Positions 16,278-25,020 of a DNA stretch of 64,000 bases are shown in pieces (positions within the stretch are counted from its first letter, which is position 1; the number at the start of each line of letters is the position of its first letter). The stretch covers positions 235,919 through 299,918 of the forward strand of contig NZ_KE383813.1 of NCBI RefSeq assembly GCF_000422265.1. Direction: 5' to 3'. Position numbers and translations under genes: made by a program. A model generated the notes under the pieces. The model did not search any database, was not told where the DNA came from, and was given only the letters and a program-made list of their open reading frames with translations. Source of the DNA: Kaistella palustris DSM 21579 (GTDB lineage: Bacteria; Bacteroidota; Bacteroidia; Flavobacteriales; Weeksellaceae).

Positions 16278-18671
16278 ATGAAACGAAGAATTAAACATGT
16301 GACGGTTCTCGGTTCTGGTATTATGGGTTCCGGTATCGCTGCACATTTCGCCAACATCGGCGTACAGGTGCTTTTATTAGATATCGTTCCTTTTGAATTG
16401 ACCGAAGCTGAACAGAAAAAAGGCTTGACCAAAGAAGATAAAGTGGTGAGAAACCGAATCGCTGCGGAGAATTTTGTGAAATTACAGAAATCAAGTCCGG
16501 CGCTTTTATACTCTCCGAAATTCGCCGAGAGAATTACGGTGGGAAACTTTGATGATGACTTAGAAAAAATCAAAAATACCGACTGGATTATTGAGGTTGT
16601 GGTTGAAAGATTAGACATTAAAAAATCGGTTTACGAAAAAATTGAGCAGTTTAGAAAACCGGGAACTTTGGTATCTTCAAATACTTCCGGTATTCCGATT
16701 CATTTCTTGATTGAAGGCAGAAGCGATGATTTCAAAAAATATTTTGCGGGCACGCATTTCTTTAATCCGGTAAGATATTTACCGCTTTTAGAAATTATTC
16801 CTACGCCGGAAACTGATCCGGAAATCGTGAAATTCTACATGGAATATGGTGCGAAATTTTTAGGAAAAGCAACCGTAGAAGCGAAAGATACTCCAGCATT
16901 TATCGCAAACAGAATTGGAGTTTTCTCCATGATGAATTTGCTTCATGAAATTAAAGGTTTAGGGTTAAATGTTTCTGATATTGATAAATTAACCGGTCCC
17001 GTAATTGGTAGACCGAAATCCGCAACTTTCAGAACTGCTGATGTTGTTGGATTGGATACTTTGGTGATGGTTGCAAACGGCGTTCGTGACAGTAAAGTTG
17101 AAGCAAACGACTTTAATGATGTTTTTAAACTTCCGGATTATGTGCAGAAAATGATCGACAACAAATGGTTGGGATCTAAATCTGACCAAGGTTTCTATAA
17201 AAAAATTAAAAATGCAGAAGGAAAATCTGAAATTCACGGGCTGAATTTGGATACGATGGAATACGAACTTCAGGGCAAAACTGAATTTCCTACGCTTGCT
17301 TTAACAAAAACCATCGATAAACCAATCGACCGTTTCAAGGTTTTAATCGGTGGAAAAGATAAAGCTGCAGAACTGTATAGAAAATCCTTAGGTGCTCTGT
17401 TCGCGTACGTTTCTCACAAAGTTCCGGAAATTTCTGATGAGCTCTACAAAATCGATGACGCCATGCGCGCAGGTTTTGGTTGGGAAAATGGACCATTCGA
17501 AATTTGGGATGCAGTTGGCGTTCAAAAAGGAATTGAATTGGCTAAAGAAGCCGGTTACGAAGTTTCTGATTGGGTGAAAAATGTAGCATCTTTCTATAAA
17601 GTAAACGACGAAGGTCAAAGTATTTATTTCGATAAAAACTCCGGAAACTATCATAATATTCCGGGTCAGGAAGCCTTTATCATTCTTGATAACATCAGAA
17701 AAAATAAAACGCTTTGGAGTAATTCAGGATCCTCAATTCAGGATTTAGGAGATGGAATTATCAACTTTGAGATCCATTCTAAAATGAATTCTTTAGGAGG
17801 TGAAGTTTTAGATGGTTTGAACAGAGCCATCGATTTAGCCGAAAAAGAATATGAAGGATTAGTTATCGGAAATCAAGGAGCAAATTTCTCTGTCGGCGCA
17901 AATTTAGCCATGATTTTAATGATGGCCATCGATCAGGATTGGGACGATCTGAATATGGCAATTGCCTATTTCCAAAAATCCATGATGCGCGTTCGTTACT
18001 CTTCAATTCCTGTTGTAGTCGCTCCTCACGGAATGACTCTTGGTGGTGGTTGTGAAATGACGATGCATGCAGACCGAGTTGTTGCAGCCGCAGAAACTTA
18101 TATTGGATTAGTGGAAACCGGTGTCGGTGTAATTCCAGGTGGCGGTGGAACGAAAGAAATGGCGTTGAGAGTTTCCCGTGAATTCCATTCTGATGATGTG
18201 AAGAACAACAGACTTCGTGATATGTTCATGAATATCGCGATGGGAAAAGTCGCAACTTCTGCTTATGAAGCCTACGATATGGGAATTCTTGAAAACCATA
18301 AAGACATCGTGGTGGTGAATAAAAACCGTCAGATCAAAACTGCAAAAATGCTCGCTTTAAGTTTAGCGGAACACGGTTACACGCAACCGATTGAACAGAA
18401 AGTAAAAGTTTTAGGTCGTGATGCTTTGGGAATGTTCTTAGTTGGAACCGATCAAATGTTAACCGGAAAATATATTTCTGAGCACGATAAGTTGATTGCT
18501 GATAAATTAGCCAACGTTTTAGTTGGAGGAAATCTTTCTGAACCAACCATTGTTACAGAACAGTATTTATTGAATCTTGAAAGAGAAACTTTCTTACAGC
18601 TTTGTGGCGAAAGAAAAACTTTGGAAAGAATTCAGTTTATGTTGACAAAAGGGAAACCGCTTCGTAATTAG
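16278..18671 (+). CDS. fadN: 3-hydroxyacyl-CoA dehydrogenase / enoyl-CoA hydratase (FadN-like)
   Basis: The 797-aa protein begins with the NAD-binding fold (VTVLGSGIMGSGIAAHFANI), then the 3HCDH blocks TSGIPIHFLIEG, GTHFFNPVRYLPLLEI and DTPAFIANRIG. A C-terminal crotonase domain follows (NFSVGANLAMI, then MTLGGGCEMTMHADRVVAAA). This dehydrogenase-first order is that of FadN rather than E. coli FadB. It catalyses hydration of enoyl-CoA and oxidation of 3-hydroxyacyl-CoA in beta-oxidation. It is the second gene of the operon, followed by thiolase and acyl-CoA dehydrogenase. Confidence 0.95.
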   Translation: MKRRIKHVTVLGSGIMGSGIAAHFANIGVQVLLLDIVPFELTEAEQKKGLTKEDKVVRNRIAAENFVKLQKSSPALLYSPKFAERITVGNFDDDLEKIKNTDWIIEVVVERLDIKKSVYEKIEQFRKPGTLVSSNTSGIPIHFLIEGRSDDFKKYFAGTHFFNPVRYLPLLEIIPTPETDPEIVKFYMEYGAKFLGKATVEAKDTPAFIANRIGVFSMMNLLHEIKGLGLNVSDIDKLTGPVIGRPKSATFRTADVVGLDTLVMVANGVRDSKVEANDFNDVFKLPDYVQKMIDNKWLGSKSDQGFYKKIKNAEGKSEIHGLNLDTMEYELQGKTEFPTLALTKTIDKPIDRFKVLIGGKDKAAELYRKSLGALFAYVSHKVPEISDELYKIDDAMRAGFGWENGPFEIWDAVGVQKGIELAKEAGYEVSDWVKNVASFYKVNDEGQSIYFDKNSGNYHNIPGQEAFIILDNIRKNKTLWSNSGSSIQDLGDGIINFEIHSKMNSLGGEVLDGLNRAIDLAEKEYEGLVIGNQGANFSVGANLAMILMMAIDQDWDDLNMAIAYFQKSMMRVRYSSIPVVVAPHGMTLGGGCEMTMHADRVVAAAETYIGLVETGVGVIPGGGGTKEMALRVSREFHSDDVKNNRLRDMFMNIAMGKVATSAYEAYDMGILENHKDIVVVNKNRQIKTAKMLALSLAEHGYTQPIEQKVKVLGRDALGMFLVGTDQMLTGKYISEHDKLIADKLANVLVGGNLSEPTIVTEQYLLNLERETFLQLCGERKTLERIQFMLTKGKPLRN

Positions 18672-18703
18672 ACTTGAGACGGAGAGACTTGAGACTAAAG
18701 ACT
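18671..18703 (-). repeat. RTCTNNN heptad array upstream of the first four-helix-bundle gene
   Basis: Read on the minus strand: GTCTTTA, GTCTCAA, GTCTCTCC, GTCTCAA, GTC. The units are those of the array at 61904-62015. The array starts directly at the stop codon of fadN. Confidence 0.75.
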
Positions 18704-18756
18704 TTTCAACTTGAGAATTAAGAGCAGAATATAAATCGTAATTAAATTTATTCATA

Positions 18757-19110
18757 ATGCATAACATTAAAAAATTAAAAATCTGGAATGACTCAATTGA
18801 TTTGTGTGTCGATGTTTATCAAGCATTAGCAAATATGCCAAATGATGAAAAATATGGACTTTCATCACAGATCAAAAGATCAGCGGTGTCAATTCCTTCC
18901 AACATTGCAGAAGGGGCAGGAAGAGATACAAATCCACAATTTTCTCATTTTTTAAATATTGCATATGGCTCTTCTTATGAACTTCAGACACAATTAATTA
19001 TATCTGAAAGATTAAATTTTATTTCATCTGAGGTTAATGAATCTTTGTTGAAGAAGTTAAATGAAGTTCAAAAAATGGTTTACGTTTTTAAAGATAATAT
19101 TAATAAATAA
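18757..19110 (+). CDS. Four-helix-bundle protein (S23/23S-IVP family), copy 1
   Basis: The 117-aa protein starts MHNIKKLKIWNDSIDLCVDV and contains the family signature SSQIKRSAVSIPSNIAEGAG followed by HFLNIAYGSSYELQTQL. Members form pentameric four-helix bundles; some are encoded in 23S rRNA intervening sequences, and a relative (Avd) serves diversity-generating retroelements. No function is known for free-standing copies. It splits fadN from fadA and is bracketed by inverted RTCTNNN arrays, so it looks like an inserted cassette rather than an operon component. Confidence 0.9.
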   Translation: MHNIKKLKIWNDSIDLCVDVYQALANMPNDEKYGLSSQIKRSAVSIPSNIAEGAGRDTNPQFSHFLNIAYGSSYELQTQLIISERLNFISSEVNESLLKKLNEVQKMVYVFKDNINK

Positions 19111-19124
19111 TTTAAACGGCAAGA

Positions 19125-19160
19125 GTCTCAAATCTCTTGTCTAAAAATCTCTAATCTAAA
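19125..19160 (+). repeat. RTCTNNN heptad array downstream of the first four-helix-bundle gene
   Basis: Plus-strand units GTCTCAA, ATCTCTT, GTCTAAA, then AATCTCT and AATCTAAA directly in front of the thiolase ATG. Opposite in orientation to the array at 18671-18703. Confidence 0.72.
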
Positions 19161-20342
19161 ATGAAACAAGCATACATCATAAAAGGGTTCAGAACCGCAG
19201 TCGGAAAAGCTCCGAAAGGATCACTTCGCTTCACGCGTCCCGACGTCATGGCAGCAACCGTTATCGAAAAGTTAATGGCTGCAGTGCCGCAGTTAGATAA
19301 AAACAGAATCGACGATTTAATCGTTGGTAACGCAATGCCGGAAGCAGAACAAGGTTTGAACGTGGCGCGTTTAATCTCCTTAATGGGATTAAATACCGAT
19401 CAGGTTCCTGGTGTTACGGTGAACAGATATTGCGCATCAGGTTCTGAAGCAATTGCAATTGCGTCTGCAAAAATTCAGGCAGGAATGGCGGATTGTATCA
19501 TCGCAGGTGGAACAGAATCGATGTCTTACATTCCGATGGGCGGTTACAAACCTGTTCCGGAAAGCGATATGGCAAAATCTAATCCTGATTATTATTGGGG
19601 AATGGGTTATACGGCGGAAGAAGTTGCAAATCAATTTAAAATTTCGCGTGAAGAGCAAGATCAGTTCGCTTTTGAATCTCATCAAAAAGCCTTGAAAGCC
19701 AATGAAACCGGTCGATTCAAAGACCAGATCGTTCCAATTCCGGTAGAATATAATTACCTGGATGAAAACCAGAAAATGCAGACCAAGAAATACGACTTTA
19801 CGATGGATGAAGGTCCAAGAAAAGATACGAGTTTAGAAGGTCTGGCAAAATTACGTCCAGTTTTTGCAAACGGCGGTTCGGTTACGGCAGGAAATTCTTC
19901 TCAAATGAGTGACGGTGCGGCATTCGTAATTGTAATGTCGGAAGAAATGGTGAAAGAATTAGGATTGGAACCGGAAGCACGATTAGTCGCTTATGCTGCA
20001 GCAGGTTTAGAACCAAGAATCATGGGAATGGGTCCATTGTACGCAGTTCCTAAAGCTTTAAAACAAGCAGGTTTAGAACTGAAAGACATTGATTTAATTG
20101 AATTGAATGAAGCGTTTGCTTCTCAATCGGTTGCTTTGAAAAAAGAATTAAATCTTAATCCAGACATCCTAAACGTTAACGGCGGAGCCATCGCACTCGG
20201 CCATCCACTTGGTTGTACCGGAACAAAATTAACCGTTCAATTGCTGGACGAAATGCGAAAACGCGGAAACATGAAATACGGAATGGTAACCATGTGCGTA
20301 GGAACGGGACAGGGAGCGGCGAGTATTTTTGAACTGCTTTAA
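19161..20342 (+). CDS. fadA: Acetyl-CoA C-acyltransferase (3-ketoacyl-CoA thiolase)
   Basis: A 393-aa thiolase. The nucleophilic cysteine is in VNRYCASGSEAIAIA (near residue 92), the catalytic His in NGGAIALGHPLGCTG and the second Cys in TMCVGTGQGAA. It performs the last step of beta-oxidation, thiolytic release of acetyl-CoA. The operon reads marR-fadN-fadA-fadE, with four-helix-bundle genes before and after this gene. Confidence 0.95.
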   Translation: MKQAYIIKGFRTAVGKAPKGSLRFTRPDVMAATVIEKLMAAVPQLDKNRIDDLIVGNAMPEAEQGLNVARLISLMGLNTDQVPGVTVNRYCASGSEAIAIASAKIQAGMADCIIAGGTESMSYIPMGGYKPVPESDMAKSNPDYYWGMGYTAEEVANQFKISREEQDQFAFESHQKALKANETGRFKDQIVPIPVEYNYLDENQKMQTKKYDFTMDEGPRKDTSLEGLAKLRPVFANGGSVTAGNSSQMSDGAAFVIVMSEEMVKELGLEPEARLVAYAAAGLEPRIMGMGPLYAVPKALKQAGLELKDIDLIELNEAFASQSVALKKELNLNPDILNVNGGAIALGHPLGCTGTKLTVQLLDEMRKRGNMKYGMVTMCVGTGQGAASIFELL

Positions 20343-20344
20343 AA

Positions 20345-20430
20345 GACGAGAAGATAATAGACGGATAGATAATAGACTTTGAAAAAGACTGAAAAATAAT
20401 AGACGGATAGATGATAGACTGAGAAACGAG
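20345..20430 (-). repeat. RTCTNNN-type array upstream of the second four-helix-bundle gene
   Basis: Units such as AGATAATAGACGG and AGATGATAGAC repeat; read on the minus strand these are GTCTATC, ATCTATCC, GTCTATT, the same seven- to eight-base module with a different filling from the first array. Confidence 0.7.
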
Positions 20431-20461
20431 AAAGAGATTTTAATTAAATAAAAATTTGATT

Positions 20462-20829
20462 ATGAGCGATTTTAAGAGACATAAAATTTTAAGAAACTTA
20501 AAATTTGGCAGATGGGTTTAGAAATTGCAAAAACAATTTTGGATCTCACTGATACCTTTCCAACCTTCGAGAAATTTGGTTTGAAAAGTCAAATGGATCG
20601 CTGCTCAATATCAATTCCATCTAATATTGCAGAAGGTTCGAGTAGAACTAATAAATCTTTCAGTCATTTCATTGATATTTCTTTAGGTTCATCATTCGAG
20701 TTACAAACACAACTTCTATTGGCGAATCACCGGAAATATATTTCGAATGAAGTAACAGATAATCTCGAAAACAAAATAGAAGAATGGCAAAGAGCCACAA
20801 TGGTTTTTCAAAATACATTAAAAGAATAA
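20462..20829 (+). pseudogene. Four-helix-bundle protein (S23 family), copy 2, frameshifted near the N-terminus
   Basis: From ATG 20512 a 105-aa frame reads MGLEIAKTILDLTDTF, then the signature DRCSISIPSNIAEGSS and HFIDISLGSSFELQTQL. The normal N-terminus is encoded in another frame: ATG 20462 reads MSDFKRHK, and the codons just before 20512 read KKLKIWQ, matching KKLKIWN of copy 1. One base missing from the A-run at about 20482-20486 accounts for the shift. Translation from 20512 would lack about 18 residues of helix 1, so function is doubtful unless the base is a sequencing error. The copy lies between fadA and fadE. Confidence 0.72.
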
Positions 20830-20830
20830 G

Positions 20831-20930
20831 AAGACAAGAAGATAATAGACAAATAGATAATAGACAAATAGATGGAAGACAATACGAGCCAATAACATCT
20901 ATTATCTATCCGTCTATCATCTATTCGTCT
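20831..20930. repeat. RTCTNNN-type inverted array downstream of the second four-helix-bundle gene
   Basis: The left half has AGAC-oriented units (GATAATAGAC, AAATAGATAATAGAC) and the right half GTCT-oriented units (ATCTATT, ATCTATCC, GTCTATC). Together they can fold into an imperfect hairpin just before the fadE gene. Confidence 0.72.
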
Positions 20931-20955
20931 TAAATAAAAATTTAAAATCAAAATA

Positions 20956-22734
20956 ATGAGCAATACTTTAAAAGGCGGTGAATTCATCATCAAAGATATT
21001 CCTGCAGCAGAACTATTCAGTCTTGAAGAATTGACTGAGGAGCAAAAAATGCTTCGGGATTCCGTAACTGAATTTATGGAAAGAGACGTCATCCCACACA
21101 GAGAGCGTTTCGAGAAAAAAGATTATGCACTGACCGAAGAAACCATGCGCAAATTGGGCGAAATGGGAACTTTGGGAATTGCTGTTCCGGAAGAATATGG
21201 CGGTCTCGGAATGGGATTCGTGAGTACCATGCTTGCTTGCGACATGGTTTCCGGAGCAAATGGATCCTTGGCAACTGCTTACGGAGCACACACAGGAATC
21301 GGAACACTTCCTATCCTACTTTATGGAACGGAAGAATTGAAACAAAAATATCTTCCTGCTTTAGCAACCGGTGAAAAATTCGGTGCATACTGTCTGACAG
21401 AACCAGATGCAGGTTCCGATGCGAACTCTGGAAAAACGAGAGCCGTTCTTTCCGAAGATGGAAAACATTACATCATCAACGGTCAGAAAATGTGGATCTC
21501 GAATGCAGGTTTTGCAGATACTTTTACGCTGTTCGCAAGAATTGAAGACGATAAAAACATTACCGGTTTCGTGATCAACCGTTCTGAACTGGAAGATCCG
21601 AACAGCATGACTTTCGGCGAAGAAGAACACAAATTGGGAATTCGCTCCTCTTCTACCCGTCAGGTTTTCTTTAATGATATGAAAATTCCGGTTGGAAATT
21701 TATTAGGGGAAAGAAACAACGGTTTCAAAATCGCGATCAATGCTTTAAATGCAGGCCGAATTAAATTAGCCGCTGCAAACATTGACGGACAGAGAAGAAT
21801 TACAGGACTTGCCATCAATTATGCGAACGAAAGAAAACAGTTCGGCGTTTCCATTTCTACTTTCGGCGCGATCCGGAAGAAAATTGCAGAAATGTCCACA
21901 GGAATTTTCGTTTCTGAAGCAGGATCTTATCGTGCTGCGAAAAATGTAGAAGATAAAATTGAGGAATTCGTTGCGGGTGGAATGTCTCACGCAGAAGCAG
22001 AATTAAGCGCTTTGGCAGAATATGCCGTAGAATGTTCTATTCTAAAAGTGTACGTTTCGGATCTGACGCAACATATCGCAGACGAAGGAATTCAGATTTA
22101 TGGTGGAATGGGCTTCTCTGAAGATGCTCCAATGGAAGCAGCCTGGAGAGATTCCAGAATTGGTAGAATTTATGAAGGAACCAACGAAATTAACCGACTT
22201 CTTGCCGTAGGAATGTTGATCAAGAAAACCATGAAAGGCGAACTTGATCTCTTGAAACCAGCAATGGCGATCGGAAAAGAACTGATGGGAATTCCGTCTT
22301 TTGAAGTTCCAGATTATTCAGAATATATGTCTGAAGAAAGAGCAATCCTTCACAACCTGAAAAAAGTATTCTTAATGGTTGCCGGAGCCGCGCTTCAGAA
22401 ATACATGATGGAAATCGAAAAACAGCAGCATCTTTTATTAAATGCGTCTGAAATTCTGAATCAGATCTATATGGCAGAATCTGCAGTGTTAAGAGCAGAA
22501 AAACATTTCGATACCGATTCTGTAGAAGCAGCAATGGCGAGATTAAACCTTTACAAAGCTGTGGAAGCAATTACCACCGCAGCGAAAGAAGGAATCGTAT
22601 CTTTTGCAGAAGGCGACGAACAGCGCATGATGCTTTCTGGATTACGAAGATTTACAAAATACACCAATATGCCAAATGTAGTTGCATTAACTGAAAAAGT
22701 GGCGGCGCATTTTGTGGAGAAAGGGAAATATTAA
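20956..22734 (+). CDS. fadE: Acyl-CoA dehydrogenase (long form)
   Basis: A 592-aa flavoprotein with the ACAD core: TEEQKMLRDSVTEFMERDV, the FAD/substrate block YCLTEPDAGSDANS, WISNAGFADTFTLFARI, and the C-terminal catalytic region GGMGFSEDAPMEAAWRD then GRIYEGTNEINRLL. About 170 further residues follow the core, as in VLCAD/ACAD9-like and Bacillus FadE enzymes. It oxidises acyl-CoA and gives electrons to EtfAB. It is the last gene of the operon, followed by a terminator. Confidence 0.94.
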   Translation: MSNTLKGGEFIIKDIPAAELFSLEELTEEQKMLRDSVTEFMERDVIPHRERFEKKDYALTEETMRKLGEMGTLGIAVPEEYGGLGMGFVSTMLACDMVSGANGSLATAYGAHTGIGTLPILLYGTEELKQKYLPALATGEKFGAYCLTEPDAGSDANSGKTRAVLSEDGKHYIINGQKMWISNAGFADTFTLFARIEDDKNITGFVINRSELEDPNSMTFGEEEHKLGIRSSSTRQVFFNDMKIPVGNLLGERNNGFKIAINALNAGRIKLAAANIDGQRRITGLAINYANERKQFGVSISTFGAIRKKIAEMSTGIFVSEAGSYRAAKNVEDKIEEFVAGGMSHAEAELSALAEYAVECSILKVYVSDLTQHIADEGIQIYGGMGFSEDAPMEAAWRDSRIGRIYEGTNEINRLLAVGMLIKKTMKGELDLLKPAMAIGKELMGIPSFEVPDYSEYMSEERAILHNLKKVFLMVAGAALQKYMMEIEKQQHLLLNASEILNQIYMAESAVLRAEKHFDTDSVEAAMARLNLYKAVEAITTAAKEGIVSFAEGDEQRMMLSGLRRFTKYTNMPNVVALTEKVAAHFVEKGKY

Positions 22735-22784
22735 TAAATCCTCCGTCTTTGCTAAGAACGAAGCAGTCCCAAAGTTAAATATTG

Positions 22785-22812
22785 AACGCTCTGAGAAATC
22801 GGGGCGTTTTTA
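22785..22812 (+). terminator. Terminator of the fad operon
   Basis: Stem AACGCTCT with GGGGCGTT (two G-U pairs) and loop GAGAAATC, followed by TTTTTATTTT, 50 bp after the fadE stop. Confidence 0.75.
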
Positions 22813-22834
22813 TTTTACTTTTTTTGAATTGTAA

Positions 22835-22916
22835 GCACGGATTGCAAATTCGCGCCATCGATGGCGACACTACAACAACTTCAATCAATGTGATGTCGCG
22901 GATTTGCAATAGGTGA
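22835..22916. repeat. REP-like hairpin repeats, inverted pair left of the LRR gene
   Basis: A minus-oriented unit (GCACGGATTGCAAATTCGCG) and a plus-oriented, partly decayed unit (GATGTCGCGGATTTGCAAT then AGGTGA). Both belong to the repeat family around the RAYT gene. The rest of 22735-23036 holds the fad terminator and no gene. Confidence 0.75.
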
Positions 22917-23036
22917 CAACATAACGCAACATCAATTAACCGTGAGTGACAGTGCTACAAGAACTCAATTTTACGGTATTGTATTACGTGCAGACCTAGA
23001 ATCCCAACAATTTCTGTTTAAACTGTAAAACGATAG

Positions 23037-24059
23037 TTAGTTTTTAATAAATTTTACATTTCCTTTTTCTGTAGTTAATAAATACATTCCTGCTGGAAGG
23101 GAGGAAACGTTAATTTCCGGGTTTTTATTGTTGTTTATTTTTAACAAACTTTTACCCTCTGCATTAAATAATTCTATTTTTTCTACTGCTTGATTTAAGA
23201 TTAGGTAATCCTGAACGGGGTTAGAACTAATAAGACTTTTGGGTTTTTGCATATTAATACCATTTGCAGATAATATGCAAAGAGCTGTCAGTTGTGGTAT
23301 TGGTGCGGTATCTGGCAAAACATCAAAGGTATCTTTGCAAATAAATTGAATTGGATTATTGACAACAGACAGAAATTGCAAATTTTGCAAAAGACCATCC
23401 TGAAAAGATATTGTTTGAATTTGATTGTTGGAGGCATTTAAAACTTTCATTGCCTGGAGCCCTGCTACATTAATGGAACTCAATTTACTATTATTAGCAT
23501 ATATAGTTTCTAGCAGAGGCAAAGCATTAAAATTCAAGGTAGCTCCAATCCCGTTATCCATGAAACTAAAAATTTTTAAACTTAGCAGATTATTAATCAA
23601 TAAACTTGAAAAAATATTATCATCTAAATTTAAATATTGCAAAGATATCAGATCTGTTAAATTTATAGAACTCAGATTATTATGTTGAAATGCTGCATAT
23701 TTAAGGGCATTACAACCAGTAATATTTACCGTATCTAATTGATTTTCTCCTAAATAAATATGTTCTAAATTCGACATTCCATTTACATCTACAGTCGTAA
23801 GATTATTGCGACCACAATAAAGATTTTTAAGATTTGTAAAGGATTTGATTCCTGTAAGATCTGAAATGTGTGCATCATTTAAACTCAATTCTGTCACTAC
23901 AGCATGAGCTTCCGTTTCCTGTATTTCCCCATCACCATTTATATCTACACCTTCACCGATGAGTTTATTTTTAAAATTTATATCAGGAATATTTACATTC
24001 TGCCCATGACTGTGGCAGAAGAAAAGAAAAGTAAAAATGAAGAAAAAAATGGTTCTCAT
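23037..24059 (-). CDS. Secreted leucine-rich-repeat protein with T9SS C-terminal signal
   Basis: The 340-aa protein starts MRTIFFFIFTFLFFCHSHGQ, a Sec signal peptide, then has a dockerin-like acidic stretch (GVDINGDGEIQETEA) and about nine LRR units with N-x-L spacing (LKNLYCGRNNLTTVDVNG, LEHIYLGENQLDTVNITG). The C-terminal 70 residues (NPVQDYLILN to AGMYLLTTEKGNVKFIKN) are a type A sorting domain for the type IX system. It is likely surface-anchored or released. The gene is visibly more AT-rich than its neighbours and lies inside the REP/RAYT field, suggesting acquisition. Confidence 0.88.
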   Translation of the reverse strand: MRTIFFFIFTFLFFCHSHGQNVNIPDINFKNKLIGEGVDINGDGEIQETEAHAVVTELSLNDAHISDLTGIKSFTNLKNLYCGRNNLTTVDVNGMSNLEHIYLGENQLDTVNITGCNALKYAAFQHNNLSSINLTDLISLQYLNLDDNIFSSLLINNLLSLKIFSFMDNGIGATLNFNALPLLETIYANNSKLSSINVAGLQAMKVLNASNNQIQTISFQDGLLQNLQFLSVVNNPIQFICKDTFDVLPDTAPIPQLTALCILSANGINMQKPKSLISSNPVQDYLILNQAVEKIELFNAEGKSLLKINNNKNPEINVSSLPAGMYLLTTEKGNVKFIKN

Positions 24060-24194
24060 ATAAAATAGTTTATTAGTATTCTAAATTTAGCTAAATATAG
24101 CTCCAAAAGTAATAATTACAAAAGTACTTTTGAATAAAATTTATTTAATACAAAAACAAAAAAGTAGTTGTTCAACAACTTATACCGGTACACC

Positions 24195-24220
24195 GATATC
24201 GCGGATTTACAATCCGTGAC
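24195..24220 (+). repeat. REP-like repeat next to a RAYT fragment
   Basis: GATATCGCGGATTTACAATCCGTGA-type unit, two differences from the common form. It abuts the 3' end of the RAYT fragment at 24226-24318. Confidence 0.7.
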
Positions 24221-24225
24221 TACAC

Positions 24226-24318
24226 TCAACCTATAAAAACCACAAAAACATCCAAAGGACTTTCTACATCAGTATAATTTCGCGCACTGCTGAAATAATA
24301 ATCCTCGGCTTGCGCAAC
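24226..24318 (-). pseudogene. RAYT 3'-end fragment 1
   Basis: Minus-strand reading gives VAQAEDYYFSSARNYTDVES then PLDVFVVFIG and a stop. This is the C-terminal end of a REP-associated tyrosine transposase, closely similar to the end of the main copy at 24383-24936 and to fragment 2 at 25259-25390. The upstream part is absent and replaced by REP units. Confidence 0.75.
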
Positions 24319-24322
24319 TATC

Positions 24323-24376
24323 TGATGTCGCGGATTTGCAATCCGTGATCTGATGTCGCGGATTTGCAATCCGTGA
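24323..24376 (+). repeat. Tandem pair of REP-like repeats
   Basis: Two copies of the unit TGATGTCGCGGATTTGCAAT plus CCGTGA, 28 bp apart. Each forms an 8-bp hairpin (CGCGGATT-TGC-AATCCGTG, one G-U pair). Confidence 0.85.
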
Positions 24377-24382
24377 CTAAAC

Positions 24383-24936
24383 TCACCCCATAAAAACCAC
24401 TAAAACATCCAAAGGACTTTCTACATCAGCATAATTTCTCGCACTGCTAAAATAGTGATCTTCAGCTTGCAGAACGATCTTTTCTTTGACTGGATTTTGG
24501 TGAATGTAATTGATTTTCTGTTTGATCCATTTATCAGATAAACTTCTTCCGCGTGATAACCATCTTGCCAGACTTTATATTTTTGCCCACGTGACAAATG
24601 TTGACATGATTTCTGGAAATAATCCAACATCCACTCTCTTCGACTTTCAGGTGAATCTTTAATGGTTTCAATAATTTTCTTAGACGTAAACTTTTTAAAA
24701 TCCCGCATAATTTCCGGTAAAGAGGATTTTCCATCAGCTCTGCAAAGAATATGCAGATGATTAGACATTAAGCAATATGCAAAAATTGACAATTCCTTCT
24801 GCGCCTGACAATATTTGAGAGAATCAATAATCACCATTTTTTGGGACAATCGTGTAAACACATCAACCCAACCCACAACCGTAACCGTTATGAAATAGGC
24901 CATGTTAATATCTGGAGCTTTATATTTGGTAGACAT
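24383..24936 (-). pseudogene. REP-associated tyrosine transposase (RAYT), frameshifted
   Basis: From ATG 24936 the protein reads MSTKYKAPDINMAYFITVTV, then VGWVDVFTR and the HUH-type motif CLMSNHLHILCR, and continues to WQDGYHAEEVYL. At about 24531-24537 the frame breaks: the continuation (KWIKQKINYIHQNPVKEKIV then HYFSSARNYADVESPLDVL) is in the next frame and ends at TGA 24383-24385. The conserved YIHxNPV block, which carries a strongly conserved tyrosine in this Y1 family, is therefore out of frame. RAYTs mobilise REP hairpins, and many REP units surround this gene. A one-base loss explains the break. Confidence 0.85.
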
Positions 24937-25020
24937 GATTGTTTTTATAAAGATAATTAAAAATTTATAGGCGTAAATATAATTGCTGCGCGTTGCTCTT
25001 GCTCGCAAGCAAAAGCAAAA

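Noticed and set aside
18757-19110. Avd-like protein of a diversity-generating retroelement
   Set aside because: The family is related, but no reverse transcriptase, template repeat or variable repeat is nearby.
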